NCBI GenBank assembly: GCA_030837305.1
Contig: JAUPKT010000561.1
Location: 1-5,566 of the forward strand
DNA length: 5,566 nt
DNA from: Thermodesulfobacteriota bacterium
GTDB lineage: Bacteria > Desulfobacterota > Desulfomonilia > Desulfomonilales > Desulfomonilaceae
Direction of reading: 5' to 3'
Under the pieces are notes generated by a model that had not been told where the DNA came from, searched no databases, and worked only from the letters and a program-made list of their open reading frames with translations. A program made the position numbers and the translations under genes. Shown here piece after piece: positions 1 to 5,566 of the stretch (the first letter of the stretch is position 1; the number at the start of each line of letters is the position of its first letter).

Positions 1-170
1 TCTGACAGCAGAAGAGAGGGCCGCCGCAACGGCCCGCTGAACCTGTTCTATAGCTATTCTCGGAAGTTCTGTCGGAATGGCACGAGAGTTGAGGTGGCCA
101 TTTTATAACCGGCAAAGAACATTTTCACGAGGCCCGTATAGCAAGAGTAGTCAAGGTTAACTCTTGGGTT
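1..170. other. Non-coding stretch at the left edge
   Basis: I see no supportable gene here. Short open frames exist on the minus strand, but they run through the adjacent palindromic repeat and resemble no protein. The stretch holds a small inverted repeat (GGGCCG at 18-23 and CGGCCC at 30-35, six-base loop). On the minus strand a pyrimidine-rich run follows it, but no gene ends suitably before it, so I do not call it a terminator. It also holds the sigma-54-like motif listed separately. With the following repeat and leader, the gene-free stretch is 356 bases. Confidence 0.5.
78..93 (+). promoter_or_regulatory. Possible sigma-54 (RpoN) type promoter
   Basis: The sequence reads TGGCACGAGAGTTGAG. 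It matches the -24 box TGGCACG exactly and has the correct spacing to a TTG at the -12 box. The normally invariant C of the -12 GC is replaced by A, which weakens the call. It points towards the deacetylase gene but lies about 265 bases before its start, so it would imply a long leader containing the palindromic repeat. Some exopolysaccharide loci are known to be under RpoN and enhancer-binding regulators, which makes the motif plausible. A chance match cannot be excluded. Confidence 0.22.
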
Positions 171-233
171 GTCATCCCCGACTGGATCGGGGATCCAGGT
201 TTTTCCCTGGATTCCCGCTTTCGCGGGAATGAC
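171..233. repeat. REPIN-like nested palindromic repeat, copy 1
   Basis: The left arm (171-198) begins GTCATCCCC and ends GGGGATCCAG. The right arm (207-233) begins CTGGATTCCCGC and ends GCGGGAATGAC. An eight-base spacer (GTTTTTCC) separates them. The arms are inverted copies of each other, and each arm also folds on itself (CCCCGA with TCGGGG; TTCCCGC with GCGGGAA). This double-palindrome design is typical of REPINs, which are short non-autonomous repeats moved by REP-associated tyrosine transposases (RAYTs). No transposase is in the window. A second copy lies at 1254-1323, so this is a dispersed family and not a one-off hairpin. Confidence 0.85.
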
Positions 234-356
234 AAGAAAGGGCCGGGTTGACCCCAATTCGCGATTACTTTCGAGAAACGCTCTAAAATCCAGATATCGT
301 CTCCTCAGTACTTGCATTAAAGCTCATTTCTTTGCGGGCCAGACGGTAGTCCAAGA

Positions 357-1232
357 ATGAACACTCGCTCCACGGTAAAACGATGCCTCAAATGGTCTGT
401 GGAACTGGGTACGGAATACTCAGGACTTGGCTGTTTGTACCGCAAAACGCGCTACTTTCAAGAAGGACATCGCATCCTGGCCTATCACCGTATCCAGAGG
501 GACCCCGTCAACTCACACAGTGTGAGCCCAAAGGATTTTGCCGATCATATTGCCTTCTTGGCAGACCATCACCCGGTGGTGAGCATGGCTACGTTGTGTG
601 CGGGATTGGCCGGGGACATTTCTTTGCAGCCCCACAGTGTGGCAATCACCTTTGATGACGGATATATCGAGTATGCCTCCACAGTGGCCGATATTCTCAA
701 CAGATCCGGACTGACCGCCACCTTTTTCGTGGTGACCGGCATCCTGGATGAACATTTCCCGGTTGCTCCGGACACATTCATGGGGTGGCACGACGTGAGA
801 TCTTTGTGTCAAGCCGGTTTTAGCATCGGGTCCCATTGCGTCACGCATGTCAGCCTGGGAACACAGACCCTGGATGCCGTGCGCGTGGAAGTCGCTGAGT
901 CACGAGAGCGCATCCACAGTGAACTGGGCACGCCACCTGAGGGAATCGCGTATCCGTATGGCACATTGCGTGATTTTTCCCCGCAGGTAGCGCTGATTGT
1001 CAAGGAAAGCGGCTATACGTATGGGGCGACGGCTGTTAACGGGCTGAACCATCTGGGATGCGATCTTTTCACCTTGAGGCGGACATCCATGACGTACGGC
1101 GACGGACTAAAGACATTCCGGCTGATCATGAAGGGTGATCTGGATCCGTGGCTCGCGGTGGATCGTCTCGCGTATCGGTTGCAGAGGCCCCAGTCGTCCA
1201 TGAATTATGAGGCGAGTGAAAATAATCGCTAA
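357..1232 (+). CDS. Polysaccharide deacetylase (NodB/CE4 domain)
   Basis: This is a 291-residue protein of the NodB homology (carbohydrate esterase 4) family. These metal-dependent enzymes remove N- or O-acetyl groups from glycans. The signature motifs are visible in order: TFDDG at residues 98-102 (catalytic base D100, metal ligand D101), SHCVTH at 159-164 (metal ligands H160 and H164), the AYPYG groove motif at 198-202 and LRR at 240-242. The segment ILAYHRI at 40-46 before the domain is typical of deacetylases encoded in exopolysaccharide clusters. I see no signal peptide or membrane segment, so it is probably cytoplasmic and may act on a lipid-linked or nascent glycan. The ATG at 357 lacks a strong Shine-Dalgarno sequence (only CAAGA just upstream). 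An in-frame stop at 318 rules out much extension, and no other ATG occurs before residue 77. The gene converges on the export genes and is bracketed by the two palindromic repeats. Family assignment is secure; the substrate is unknown. Confidence 0.93.
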   Translation: MNTRSTVKRCLKWSVELGTEYSGLGCLYRKTRYFQEGHRILAYHRIQRDPVNSHSVSPKDFADHIAFLADHHPVVSMATLCAGLAGDISLQPHSVAITFDDGYIEYASTVADILNRSGLTATFFVVTGILDEHFPVAPDTFMGWHDVRSLCQAGFSIGSHCVTHVSLGTQTLDAVRVEVAESRERIHSELGTPPEGIAYPYGTLRDFSPQVALIVKESGYTYGATAVNGLNHLGCDLFTLRRTSMTYGDGLKTFRLIMKGDLDPWLAVDRLAYRLQRPQSSMNYEASENNR

Positions 1233-1253
1233 TTCAGGTGTATTGCCAAATTT

Positions 1254-1323
1254 GTCATTCCTGCGGAAGCAGGAATCCAGAAAAAAATACAAAAGCTGGA
1301 TTCCGCATCAAGTGCGGAATGAC
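1254..1323. repeat. REPIN-like nested palindromic repeat, copy 2
   Basis: The left arm (1254-1280) begins GTCATTCCTGC and ends GCAGGAATCCAG. The right arm (1296-1323) begins CTGGATTCCGCA and ends TGCGGAATGAC. An A-rich 15-base spacer separates them. The architecture and outer sequences match copy 1 (GTCATTCC...GGAATCCAG, then CTGGATTCC...GGAATGAC), while the hairpin stems differ by paired changes. It starts 21 bases after the deacetylase stop codon, so in RNA it could fold into a large hairpin that ends or stabilises that transcript. There is no T-tract to make it a standard intrinsic terminator on the plus strand. Confidence 0.86.
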
Positions 1324-1377
1324 ACGCCTTGCCGGACTCCAACTGTCATCTTGTCAGTGAATGTCCCCAGTGCCGAG

Positions 1378-1409
1378 AAGAAAAAGGCCACCCGGATATC
1401 CGGGTGGCC
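1378..1409 (-). terminator. Intrinsic terminator of the minus-strand export genes
   Basis: Positions 1386-1409 are a perfect 24-base palindrome (GGCCACCCGGAT followed by its inverted copy). Read on the minus strand it is followed at once by TTTTTCTT (1385-1378), a good termination tract. It lies about 29 bases beyond the stop codon of the SLBB export gene, where a terminator for that gene set is expected. On the plus strand the sequence after the palindrome is purine-rich and has no T-run, so it should mainly work in the minus direction. With a loopless perfect palindrome, the hairpin must open a few central bases to form its loop. Confidence 0.85.
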
Positions 1410-1437
1410 CGCAAGGAGGAGGGTTGAGGTTGTTTTC

Positions 1438-2496
1438 TTAACGTGACGTCTGGCGTCCTACCTGGTTGGACAATCCAAGCGACCAGCCCTGGAACATCAG
1501 GAGTCCTTTGATGTTCTGGTCAACCCAGACGTTGGCCCTTGCAATTACGGACTGTGGCACATACACGAGGTCGTCTCTTCCCACAAGGTAGTCTGTGGTA
1601 GTGTTGATCTTGGTCAGATCCACCGTTCGTGGCGATACGGACCCGTCGGGAGCTTTTGACAACAAGAGGACGGTTCTCGGCTCTGCCGTATTGCGCAGAC
1701 CGCCTGCCATTGCGATGGCCTGTTGAACGGTAATGGGGCCTTTCATGTTGAAAACACCGGCCCGGTTGACTTCACCGTCAACAAACACCAGGTTCCCCAC
1801 CACGTCTTTAAGGAGTACGGACACCTGCATGTCTGCGATGATGTTGGCATACTTTTCGTTAACCTGTTTCGTGAGTTCAGGGATGGTTAATCCCGTAGCC
1901 CTCACGTCGGGGATAAACGGAAGCGAGATGTTGCCGTCTGGTCGAATGGCGATCACTCGAGCCTGCCCATAGGGGGCGGTGGCAATGGCCTTCTGCAATT
2001 CATCCAACTTGGCGTTAAACTCCCGCACGGTCACCGTTATCTCCGGATCTTTGAGGAGGTCGGAGTACGTCTTCTTGAGCATGTCCGAAACTTGGTCCGA
2101 CGTCATGCCCGCGACCATGACGTCCCTTTTCCGGGGAATGCTGATCCTGCCGTCAGGCCGTATTCTGACCGTCCGGTTCAACTCCGGCTGAAAGGCGAAT
2201 TCCACATCAACGGAATCTTTGACTGCCAGCTTGTACGTGGTGGACGTCTTGTGGGGTACCGTGAGATAGAGAAACTCCATGGTATCGCCCTCGGCCAGGC
2301 GGTAAAGGGATGCAGGGAAATGGTGGGTGATGCGTGACCCAGGGGGTACAGGTGGATCAGGGACCACGGCCCGGTGCCGAGGGATAACGCAGCCTCCTGC
2401 AAGGAGAGCCACAATGCATACCACGGAGAGCGCCCGCTCTGCTGCAGCCCACTTTGAAATACTTCTCACAGTTCTGAAGAGTCTGTTGGTTATCAT
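1438..2496 (-). CDS. Wza-like polysaccharide export lipoprotein (Poly_export/SLBB)
   Basis: This is a 352-residue outer-membrane polysaccharide export protein. Its family forms the channel through which capsule or exopolysaccharide leaves the cell. A signal peptide ends in the lipobox LAGGC, with the lipidated cysteine at residue 36. The mature part has two Y-x-L...D lead-ins and two tandem export-type units, RPDGRISIP at about 113-121 and RPDGNISLP at about 185-193, each followed by a helical segment. An SLBB-type domain follows from about 238 (VFVDGEVNRAGVF) to about 315 (LVYVPQ). The tail contains VWVDQNIKGLL, which resembles the C-terminal segment of related exporters. I chose the ATG at 2496 because AAGGA lies 8 bases before it and it gives a normal 35-residue signal peptide. 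The ATG at 2562 (374 residues), 16 bases after the upstream stop, is a real alternative. The still longer frame from 2673 overlaps the barrel gene and is unlikely. It is the last gene before the terminator. Confidence 0.93.
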   Translation of the reverse strand: MITNRLFRTVRSISKWAAAERALSVVCIVALLAGGCVIPRHRAVVPDPPVPPGSRITHHFPASLYRLAEGDTMEFLYLTVPHKTSTTYKLAVKDSVDVEFAFQPELNRTVRIRPDGRISIPRKRDVMVAGMTSDQVSDMLKKTYSDLLKDPEITVTVREFNAKLDELQKAIATAPYGQARVIAIRPDGNISLPFIPDVRATGLTIPELTKQVNEKYANIIADMQVSVLLKDVVGNLVFVDGEVNRAGVFNMKGPITVQQAIAMAGGLRNTAEPRTVLLLSKAPDGSVSPRTVDLTKINTTTDYLVGRDDLVYVPQSVIARANVWVDQNIKGLLMFQGWSLGLSNQVGRQTSR

Positions 2497-2504
2497 ATCC
2501 ACCA

Positions 2505-2509
2505 TCCTT
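2505..2509 (-). promoter_or_regulatory. Shine-Dalgarno site favouring the 2496 start
   Basis: On the minus strand the sequence is AAGGA followed by an 8-base spacer and the ATG at 2496. This is a better ribosome-binding arrangement than AAAGGG before the alternative ATG at 2562. It is one of two reasons, with the signal-peptide length, for the start chosen for the export lipoprotein. Confidence 0.5.
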
Positions 2510-2578
2510 GCAAGGGTTTCGTCCCTGGAACCGTTTATTTGACTATGCGTTGCGGTATCCATCTTTCGTTGCCCTTTC

Positions 2579-3589
2579 TCAGAAGGTCCCGTCGAGGGAG
2601 AATAAGAGTCCGTTGCGTTTGAGTTCAAAGACTCTTCCGTTTCGGATTTGCGCGTCATGAAAGATACTTTCATGTTCGATCCCCACTTTTGCCATCAACT
2701 GCATGCGGCTTGCAGGACCGGTCCACAACGATAATCCCATGGAGAAATCGACGTAATTCAGGAAGTAGGGACTCAGGCCGTAGACCATTTTCGTGAACCC
2801 GCCGATATTGAGCCCGGACATGCCGTTCATGCCGATGGGCAAGGCCGCGTTCGCCTGGCCCCCAACGCAGGGGAATAGTTCATCAATGTTGATGATATTC
2901 TCGTACCGGCCAACAACACCATCAATAAACGATGGATTCGTGGGTGGTGCAGGGGGGTTTTCTACAGATGAGTTTCTCGCGTTTTCGCCCCACATTTTGA
3001 GTTTTAAGTCCAGGTAACGCAATTCTCCCGTCATTCCTGCAGCCCAACGCGGGGCCACCAGGAAGTCAAGATCGTAGCCCATACCGAATGACGCATATTT
3101 CATCTCGGAGTGGACCCGACTGCCCATGGGAACCGTCACCACGAGGTCGGTAGCTGGAACAGCCGCTAGTGTATTGGTATTGGGCAACCTCGTGAGGCGG
3201 ATGTCCTTATTGACGGTGTTGGAACCTGTATATGCCTCGGGAATGCTACCAAACGCCCTGAGCAGGTGATGTTCCAATGGCCGCACAGAGCCCTGGATCT
3301 TGAACCTGCGGTTGTCATTGGGCAGTCCCAAATCAGCTTTTAGATCATTGAGGGTTCCATACCCGGCACTCTGCTGGTCAAATCCCATGTTTCCCTCAAT
3401 GGTGCTGAGGACGGTCTCGAACCCCAGAGACCATCTCGGGCTGTATTCCAAGGGCTCGCCAAACGTCAGGGAAGGGACCACCAAGAGGAGGATCCAGACC
3501 ATGGACAGTCTTGCGATCGCATGCATGGGCTTTCGGCTCACATGTCGCCGAACACCGGATCGGGCATAAGCGGCGTTCTGTAGAGGCAT
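2579..3589 (-). CDS. Putative outer-membrane beta-barrel protein in an export gene set
   Basis: This 336-residue protein is predicted to reach the outer membrane. A long basic N-terminus (RRHVSRK) precedes a hydrophobic core, AIARLSMVWILLLVVPSLTFG, trimmed here to its end WILLLVVPSLTFG, with likely cleavage near residue 44. The mature part has many alternating polar/aromatic stretches typical of membrane strands, such as SFGMGYDLDFLV, GELRYLDLKLKMWG and YVDFSMGLSLW. The last residue is Phe (FSLDGTF), the classic recognition signal for outer-membrane barrel assembly. A Pro/Asn-rich segment near residues 210-222 (of 336) looks like a surface or periplasmic loop. I do not recognise a named family. 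I chose the ATG at 3589 because GGAGGT lies 7 bases before it. The upstream ATG at 3643 has only a weak site, and the ATG at 3526 would give a textbook 23-residue signal peptide but lacks a ribosome site. Its place between a co-polymerase and a Wza-like exporter suggests a role in polymer export. Confidence 0.8.
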   Translation of the reverse strand: MPLQNAAYARSGVRRHVSRKPMHAIARLSMVWILLLVVPSLTFGEPLEYSPRWSLGFETVLSTIEGNMGFDQQSAGYGTLNDLKADLGLPNDNRRFKIQGSVRPLEHHLLRAFGSIPEAYTGSNTVNKDIRLTRLPNTNTLAAVPATDLVVTVPMGSRVHSEMKYASFGMGYDLDFLVAPRWAAGMTGELRYLDLKLKMWGENARNSSVENPPAPPTNPSFIDGVVGRYENIINIDELFPCVGGQANAALPIGMNGMSGLNIGGFTKMVYGLSPYFLNYVDFSMGLSLWTGPASRMQLMAKVGIEHESIFHDAQIRNGRVFELKRNGLLFSLDGTF

Positions 3590-3596
3590 GGCTGCC

Positions 3597-3602
3597 ACCT
3601 CC
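3597..3602 (-). promoter_or_regulatory. Strong Shine-Dalgarno site deciding the barrel-protein start
   Basis: On the minus strand GGAGGT sits 7 bases before the ATG at 3589. It is the best ribosome-binding sequence I found near a start in the window. It lies inside the longer open frame from 3643, so that upstream ATG is probably not used. Confidence 0.65.
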
Positions 3603-3657
3603 ATTTGTAGACCGTTCGTATGTTTCAGGTGATTACTCTTCATTTCTCTTGCTCTCG

Positions 3658-3671
3658 TGGGGCCGGCCCCA
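3658..3671. repeat. 14-base perfect GC palindrome between two export genes
   Basis: TGGGGCCGGCCCCA is a perfect palindrome in the 136-base gap between the stop of the chain-length gene (3726) and the chosen start of the barrel gene (3589). It has no loop and no following T-tract, so it is not a standard terminator. It could be a binding site for a dimeric regulator, a weak RNA hairpin or a chance GC-rich sequence. I saw no clear -35/-10 pair beside it. Confidence 0.45.
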
Positions 3672-3725
3672 TCTGGTCCGTTATCGGGAACATTTCGTCA
3701 AGACCGCCTCAGTTTGGCGACATTT

Positions 3726-5566
3726 CTACTGTTTCACGATGTATGGGGAACTCCCTTTTGTCTCGGCCTGATCCTCGGCATTGCCCCGCGTCTTGCGTGC
3801 ATCGTCGGACACCAGCACCTGATAGAGGCCCGTGATCAACGAATCTTTGGCGTCCCTCACGCCGTCCACGGCCGACACCAGCCGGTCCTTCACATCCCCG
3901 ACCCTGGAAAGAAGCGGTTTCTCGCTGAGGGATGGGTAGTCCCAGATCAAGTAGAGGCCGTCGCCAAGAAATACCGGGGCGTCCGTGCCGACAAACTGCT
4001 TGGTCGGACCAGGGTTGTTGGGCTGCTGGGGCTTCACTCCAGAAGGGGTAATGACTCCCTTCTCGAGTTCCATCTTTTGGGTCAAGAGCAACTCTTTGTT
4101 GTGCTTTACAAACCGGAGCTGCTCGACAACACACTGGCGCATGGACTTTCTGGCGGCTTGGATCTCCGCTTCCACGGTGCGCACTTCTCTGCTGTCCGGC
4201 GCATACTTTAGCCTGAGGGAATTCCTTGCCAACTCGAGTTGGACGATCTTTTGCTGAAAGTGGCCCAGGGAATTGGCATCCACCATGTGATCTTTGGGCA
4301 GGAACCCGCTGAAAGGGCTCTTGCCGGAGTCGAGCAGATTCAGAGCCAGCTCATACTCTCGCTCCTGAATATCGAAAGTCTGGATACGTTCGTTCAGAGT
4401 TTTGAGTACCGGCGGGGCTGAGGCAACTTCAGTCACACTCCCGGATTGTGGCTCTTGCACTACAGCCGGCTGAATTGTTCGCCGAAAGTCCACATAGGAT
4501 CTCACGTAATTCTCGGACACGGCCTTCAGGAATTTCGGATCTTTTCCCGTAAGTTTCAGGGTGATCTTTCCCGGCACCGCGTTGCTGTCGGCTTCGCGAG
4601 AACTCGCCTGGACAAACCACTTGATGAATTCCCCTGGATTCTTGAACGTGTCCCTTCCGTCGCCAACCACCTTGCCGGACTTGCTGAGAGATTTCTGATT
4701 TCCCGGCAATGCGGACGGCCCGCCTTGGCCTTCGAAGAGTCGCTGAGACAAAGCGTAAACGATGTTCGTGTTGTTGAAGTATTTCGTCTCCCTGTCCAGG
4801 GACCACCCCTGGGAATCGGGATTGCGGCCGTCACCTGAAATGAACATGAGACGGGTCTCAACCGTGTACGGTTTGGGATTCGCCAGATACAGGAACGCCA
4901 TTACCAGGAGGACGGCGGCAGCGGCAGGCAGGACAACGCGACGGCGGGTTTGCACAAATTCCTTGGAAACGGCAAGCATATTGGACAACATCCTTCCAGA
5001 CTTGGACACAAGAGCATGGTCTTTGAGCTTCGACCATGATGACGAATCCTTCTTGGTAACAGAGAGGTCGTCGGGATTTATGATCGGGTCGGTCACCGAC
5101 GCGACGTTTGTTTCCGGTTCTGGTTCCCGTGGCTGCCATGATGACTGTGGCTCGGCATTGACATTGGATTGCATTTCAGGGCTGCACGGCCTTGGTTGTG
5201 CGGCTGCATGCGCGCTGTTGTGGTGCGCCGCTTCCTGGCGGGGGCAATCCGTAACAGTGGAAACGGGACACTGACCATCCGGCTGCCTCAGTTCCATCGG
5301 TTCACGGGCAACGTCGGCTTGGCCCATTACGCCGCAAGCCTGCGCTGGTCGAGGAATGAAAGTCGTGGCGGAGGTATCTTCCGTGCAGGTATGGGGATCA
5401 ATGGAACAACCAATGGGCCGTGATTTTGGTTCATCGATGTCCTGGTCTTGATTGGCAAAGCCGGGACATCCGGCGGAACATGGATGCGGGACCGACCCGG
5501 GTTCGCCTCGGCTCTCAAAGAAGCGATCCCTGCCTGAACGGAAGTCGTCCAAGAGTCCGTAGTCCA
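3726..5566 (-). CDS. GumC/Wzz-like polysaccharide chain-length protein with long N-terminal extension (5' end not in window)
   Basis: This resembles the inner-membrane polysaccharide co-polymerase (Wzz/GumC/Wzc periplasmic domain) class, which sets polymer length and links synthesis to the Wza-type channel. Numbering from the TTG at 5552 gives 608 residues. Residues 1-187 are polar, rich in Pro and Cys, and probably disordered. RRR at 203-205 precedes one membrane segment (about 206-224), placing the N-terminus in the cytoplasm. A periplasmic alpha/beta region follows (YTVETRLMFIS near 229). Helical coiled-coil-like stretches at about 383-408 and 430-500 contain LELARNSLRLKYAPDSREV, typical of GumC proteins. 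A proline run (KPQQPNNPGP) near 507-516 recalls the motif before the second membrane helix of Wzz proteins, but no second helix follows and no Walker kinase motif is present. The frame stays open to the window edge, where the cut codon is NTG, so the true start may be there or beyond. An ATG at 4979 with GGAAGG 12 bases upstream would give a compact form without the extension. It is the first visible gene of the minus-strand set. Confidence 0.82.
   Translation of the reverse strand, partial: DYGLLDDFRSGRDRFFESRGEPGSVPHPCSAGCPGFANQDQDIDEPKSRPIGCSIDPHTCTEDTSATTFIPRPAQACGVMGQADVAREPMELRQPDGQCPVSTVTDCPRQEAAHHNSAHAAAQPRPCSPEMQSNVNAEPQSSWQPREPEPETNVASVTDPIINPDDLSVTKKDSSSWSKLKDHALVSKSGRMLSNMLAVSKEFVQTRRRVVLPAAAAVLLVMAFLYLANPKPYTVETRLMFISGDGRNPDSQGWSLDRETKYFNNTNIVYALSQRLFEGQGGPSALPGNQKSLSKSGKVVGDGRDTFKNPGEFIKWFVQASSREADSNAVPGKITLKLTGKDPKFLKAVSENYVRSYVDFRRTIQPAVVQEPQSGSVTEVASAPPVLKTLNERIQTFDIQEREYELALNLLDSGKSPFSGFLPKDHMVDANSLGHFQQKIVQLELARNSLRLKYAPDSREVRTVEAEIQAARKSMRQCVVEQLRFVKHNKELLLTQKMELEKGVITPSGVKPQQPNNPGPTKQFVGTDAPVFLGDGLYLIWDYPSLSEKPLLSRVGDVKDRLVSAVDGVRDAKDSLITGLYQVLVSDDARKTRGNAEDQAETKGSSPYIVKQ

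Noticed and set aside
18..35. GGGCCG/CGGCCC inverted repeat as a terminator
   Set aside because: The stem is only six pairs, there is no true T-run, and no supported gene ends next to it on either strand within the window.
54..317. 87-residue minus-strand open frame
   Set aside because: Its middle is a translation of the palindromic repeat (IPAKAGIQ), a well-known artefact of such repeats, and no ribosome site or protein family supports it.
1386..1409. Perfect 24-base palindrome as an operator or mobile-element end
   Set aside because: Its position just past the export gene stop and the T-tract on the minus strand explain it fully as an intrinsic terminator.
1207..1446. 79-residue plus-strand open frame beginning inside the deacetylase end
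   Set aside because: It reads through the second palindromic repeat (FLRKQESR, IPHQVRND) and the terminator, so it is an artefact.
2497..2673. Longer N-terminus for the export lipoprotein, starting at 2673
   Set aside because: It would overlap the barrel gene by about 95 bases and put the lipobox cysteine at residue 95, far too late for a lipoprotein signal. Starts at 2496 or 2562 avoid this.
3657..4211. 184-residue plus-strand open frame opposite the co-polymerase gene
   Set aside because: It is antisense to a gene with clear family features, shows no recognisable domain, and looks like an antisense shadow of that gene.

Overview
The window is from a diderm (Gram-negative-type) bacterium. 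It encodes a lipoprotein of the outer-membrane polysaccharide exporter class, a beta-barrel protein ending in phenylalanine, and an inner-membrane chain-length/co-polymerase protein. Base composition is moderately GC-rich. Two REPIN-like palindromic repeats are present, of a kind seen in several proteobacterial and Nitrospirota-like genomes. The sequence alone does not fix the phylum.

Layout. Positions 1-356 hold no convincing gene. They contain one REPIN-like repeat (171-233) and a near-consensus sigma-54-like motif (78-93). Positions 357-1232 (+) encode a NodB-type polysaccharide deacetylase with its metal-binding residues intact. Positions 1233-1437 are a convergent intergenic region with a second REPIN-like repeat (1254-1323) and a strong intrinsic terminator (1378-1409) that serves the minus-strand genes. 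The rest is a minus-strand gene set read from right to left: a GumC/Wzz-like chain-length protein (3726 to the right edge, 5' end not in the window), an outer-membrane beta-barrel protein (2579-3589) and a Wza-like SLBB export lipoprotein (1438-2496).

How the genes may work together (inference from families and order). The minus-strand genes look like the envelope-spanning export part of an exopolysaccharide or capsule system. The inner-membrane/periplasmic protein would control polymer length and dock to the Wza-like outer-membrane channel. The barrel protein between them may be an accessory pore or assembly partner. The convergent deacetylase could remove acetyl groups from the same glycan or its lipid-linked precursor. 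No polymerase, flippase or glycosyltransferase is in the window, so the polymer is unknown.

The most unusual points are in the chain-length protein. It has a long cytoplasmic N-terminal extension with eight cysteines. It has no second transmembrane segment, and instead of that segment or a tyrosine-kinase domain it ends in an unrecognised C-terminal tail. Also of note are the uncharacterised barrel protein embedded in the export gene set and the repeats bracketing the deacetylase.
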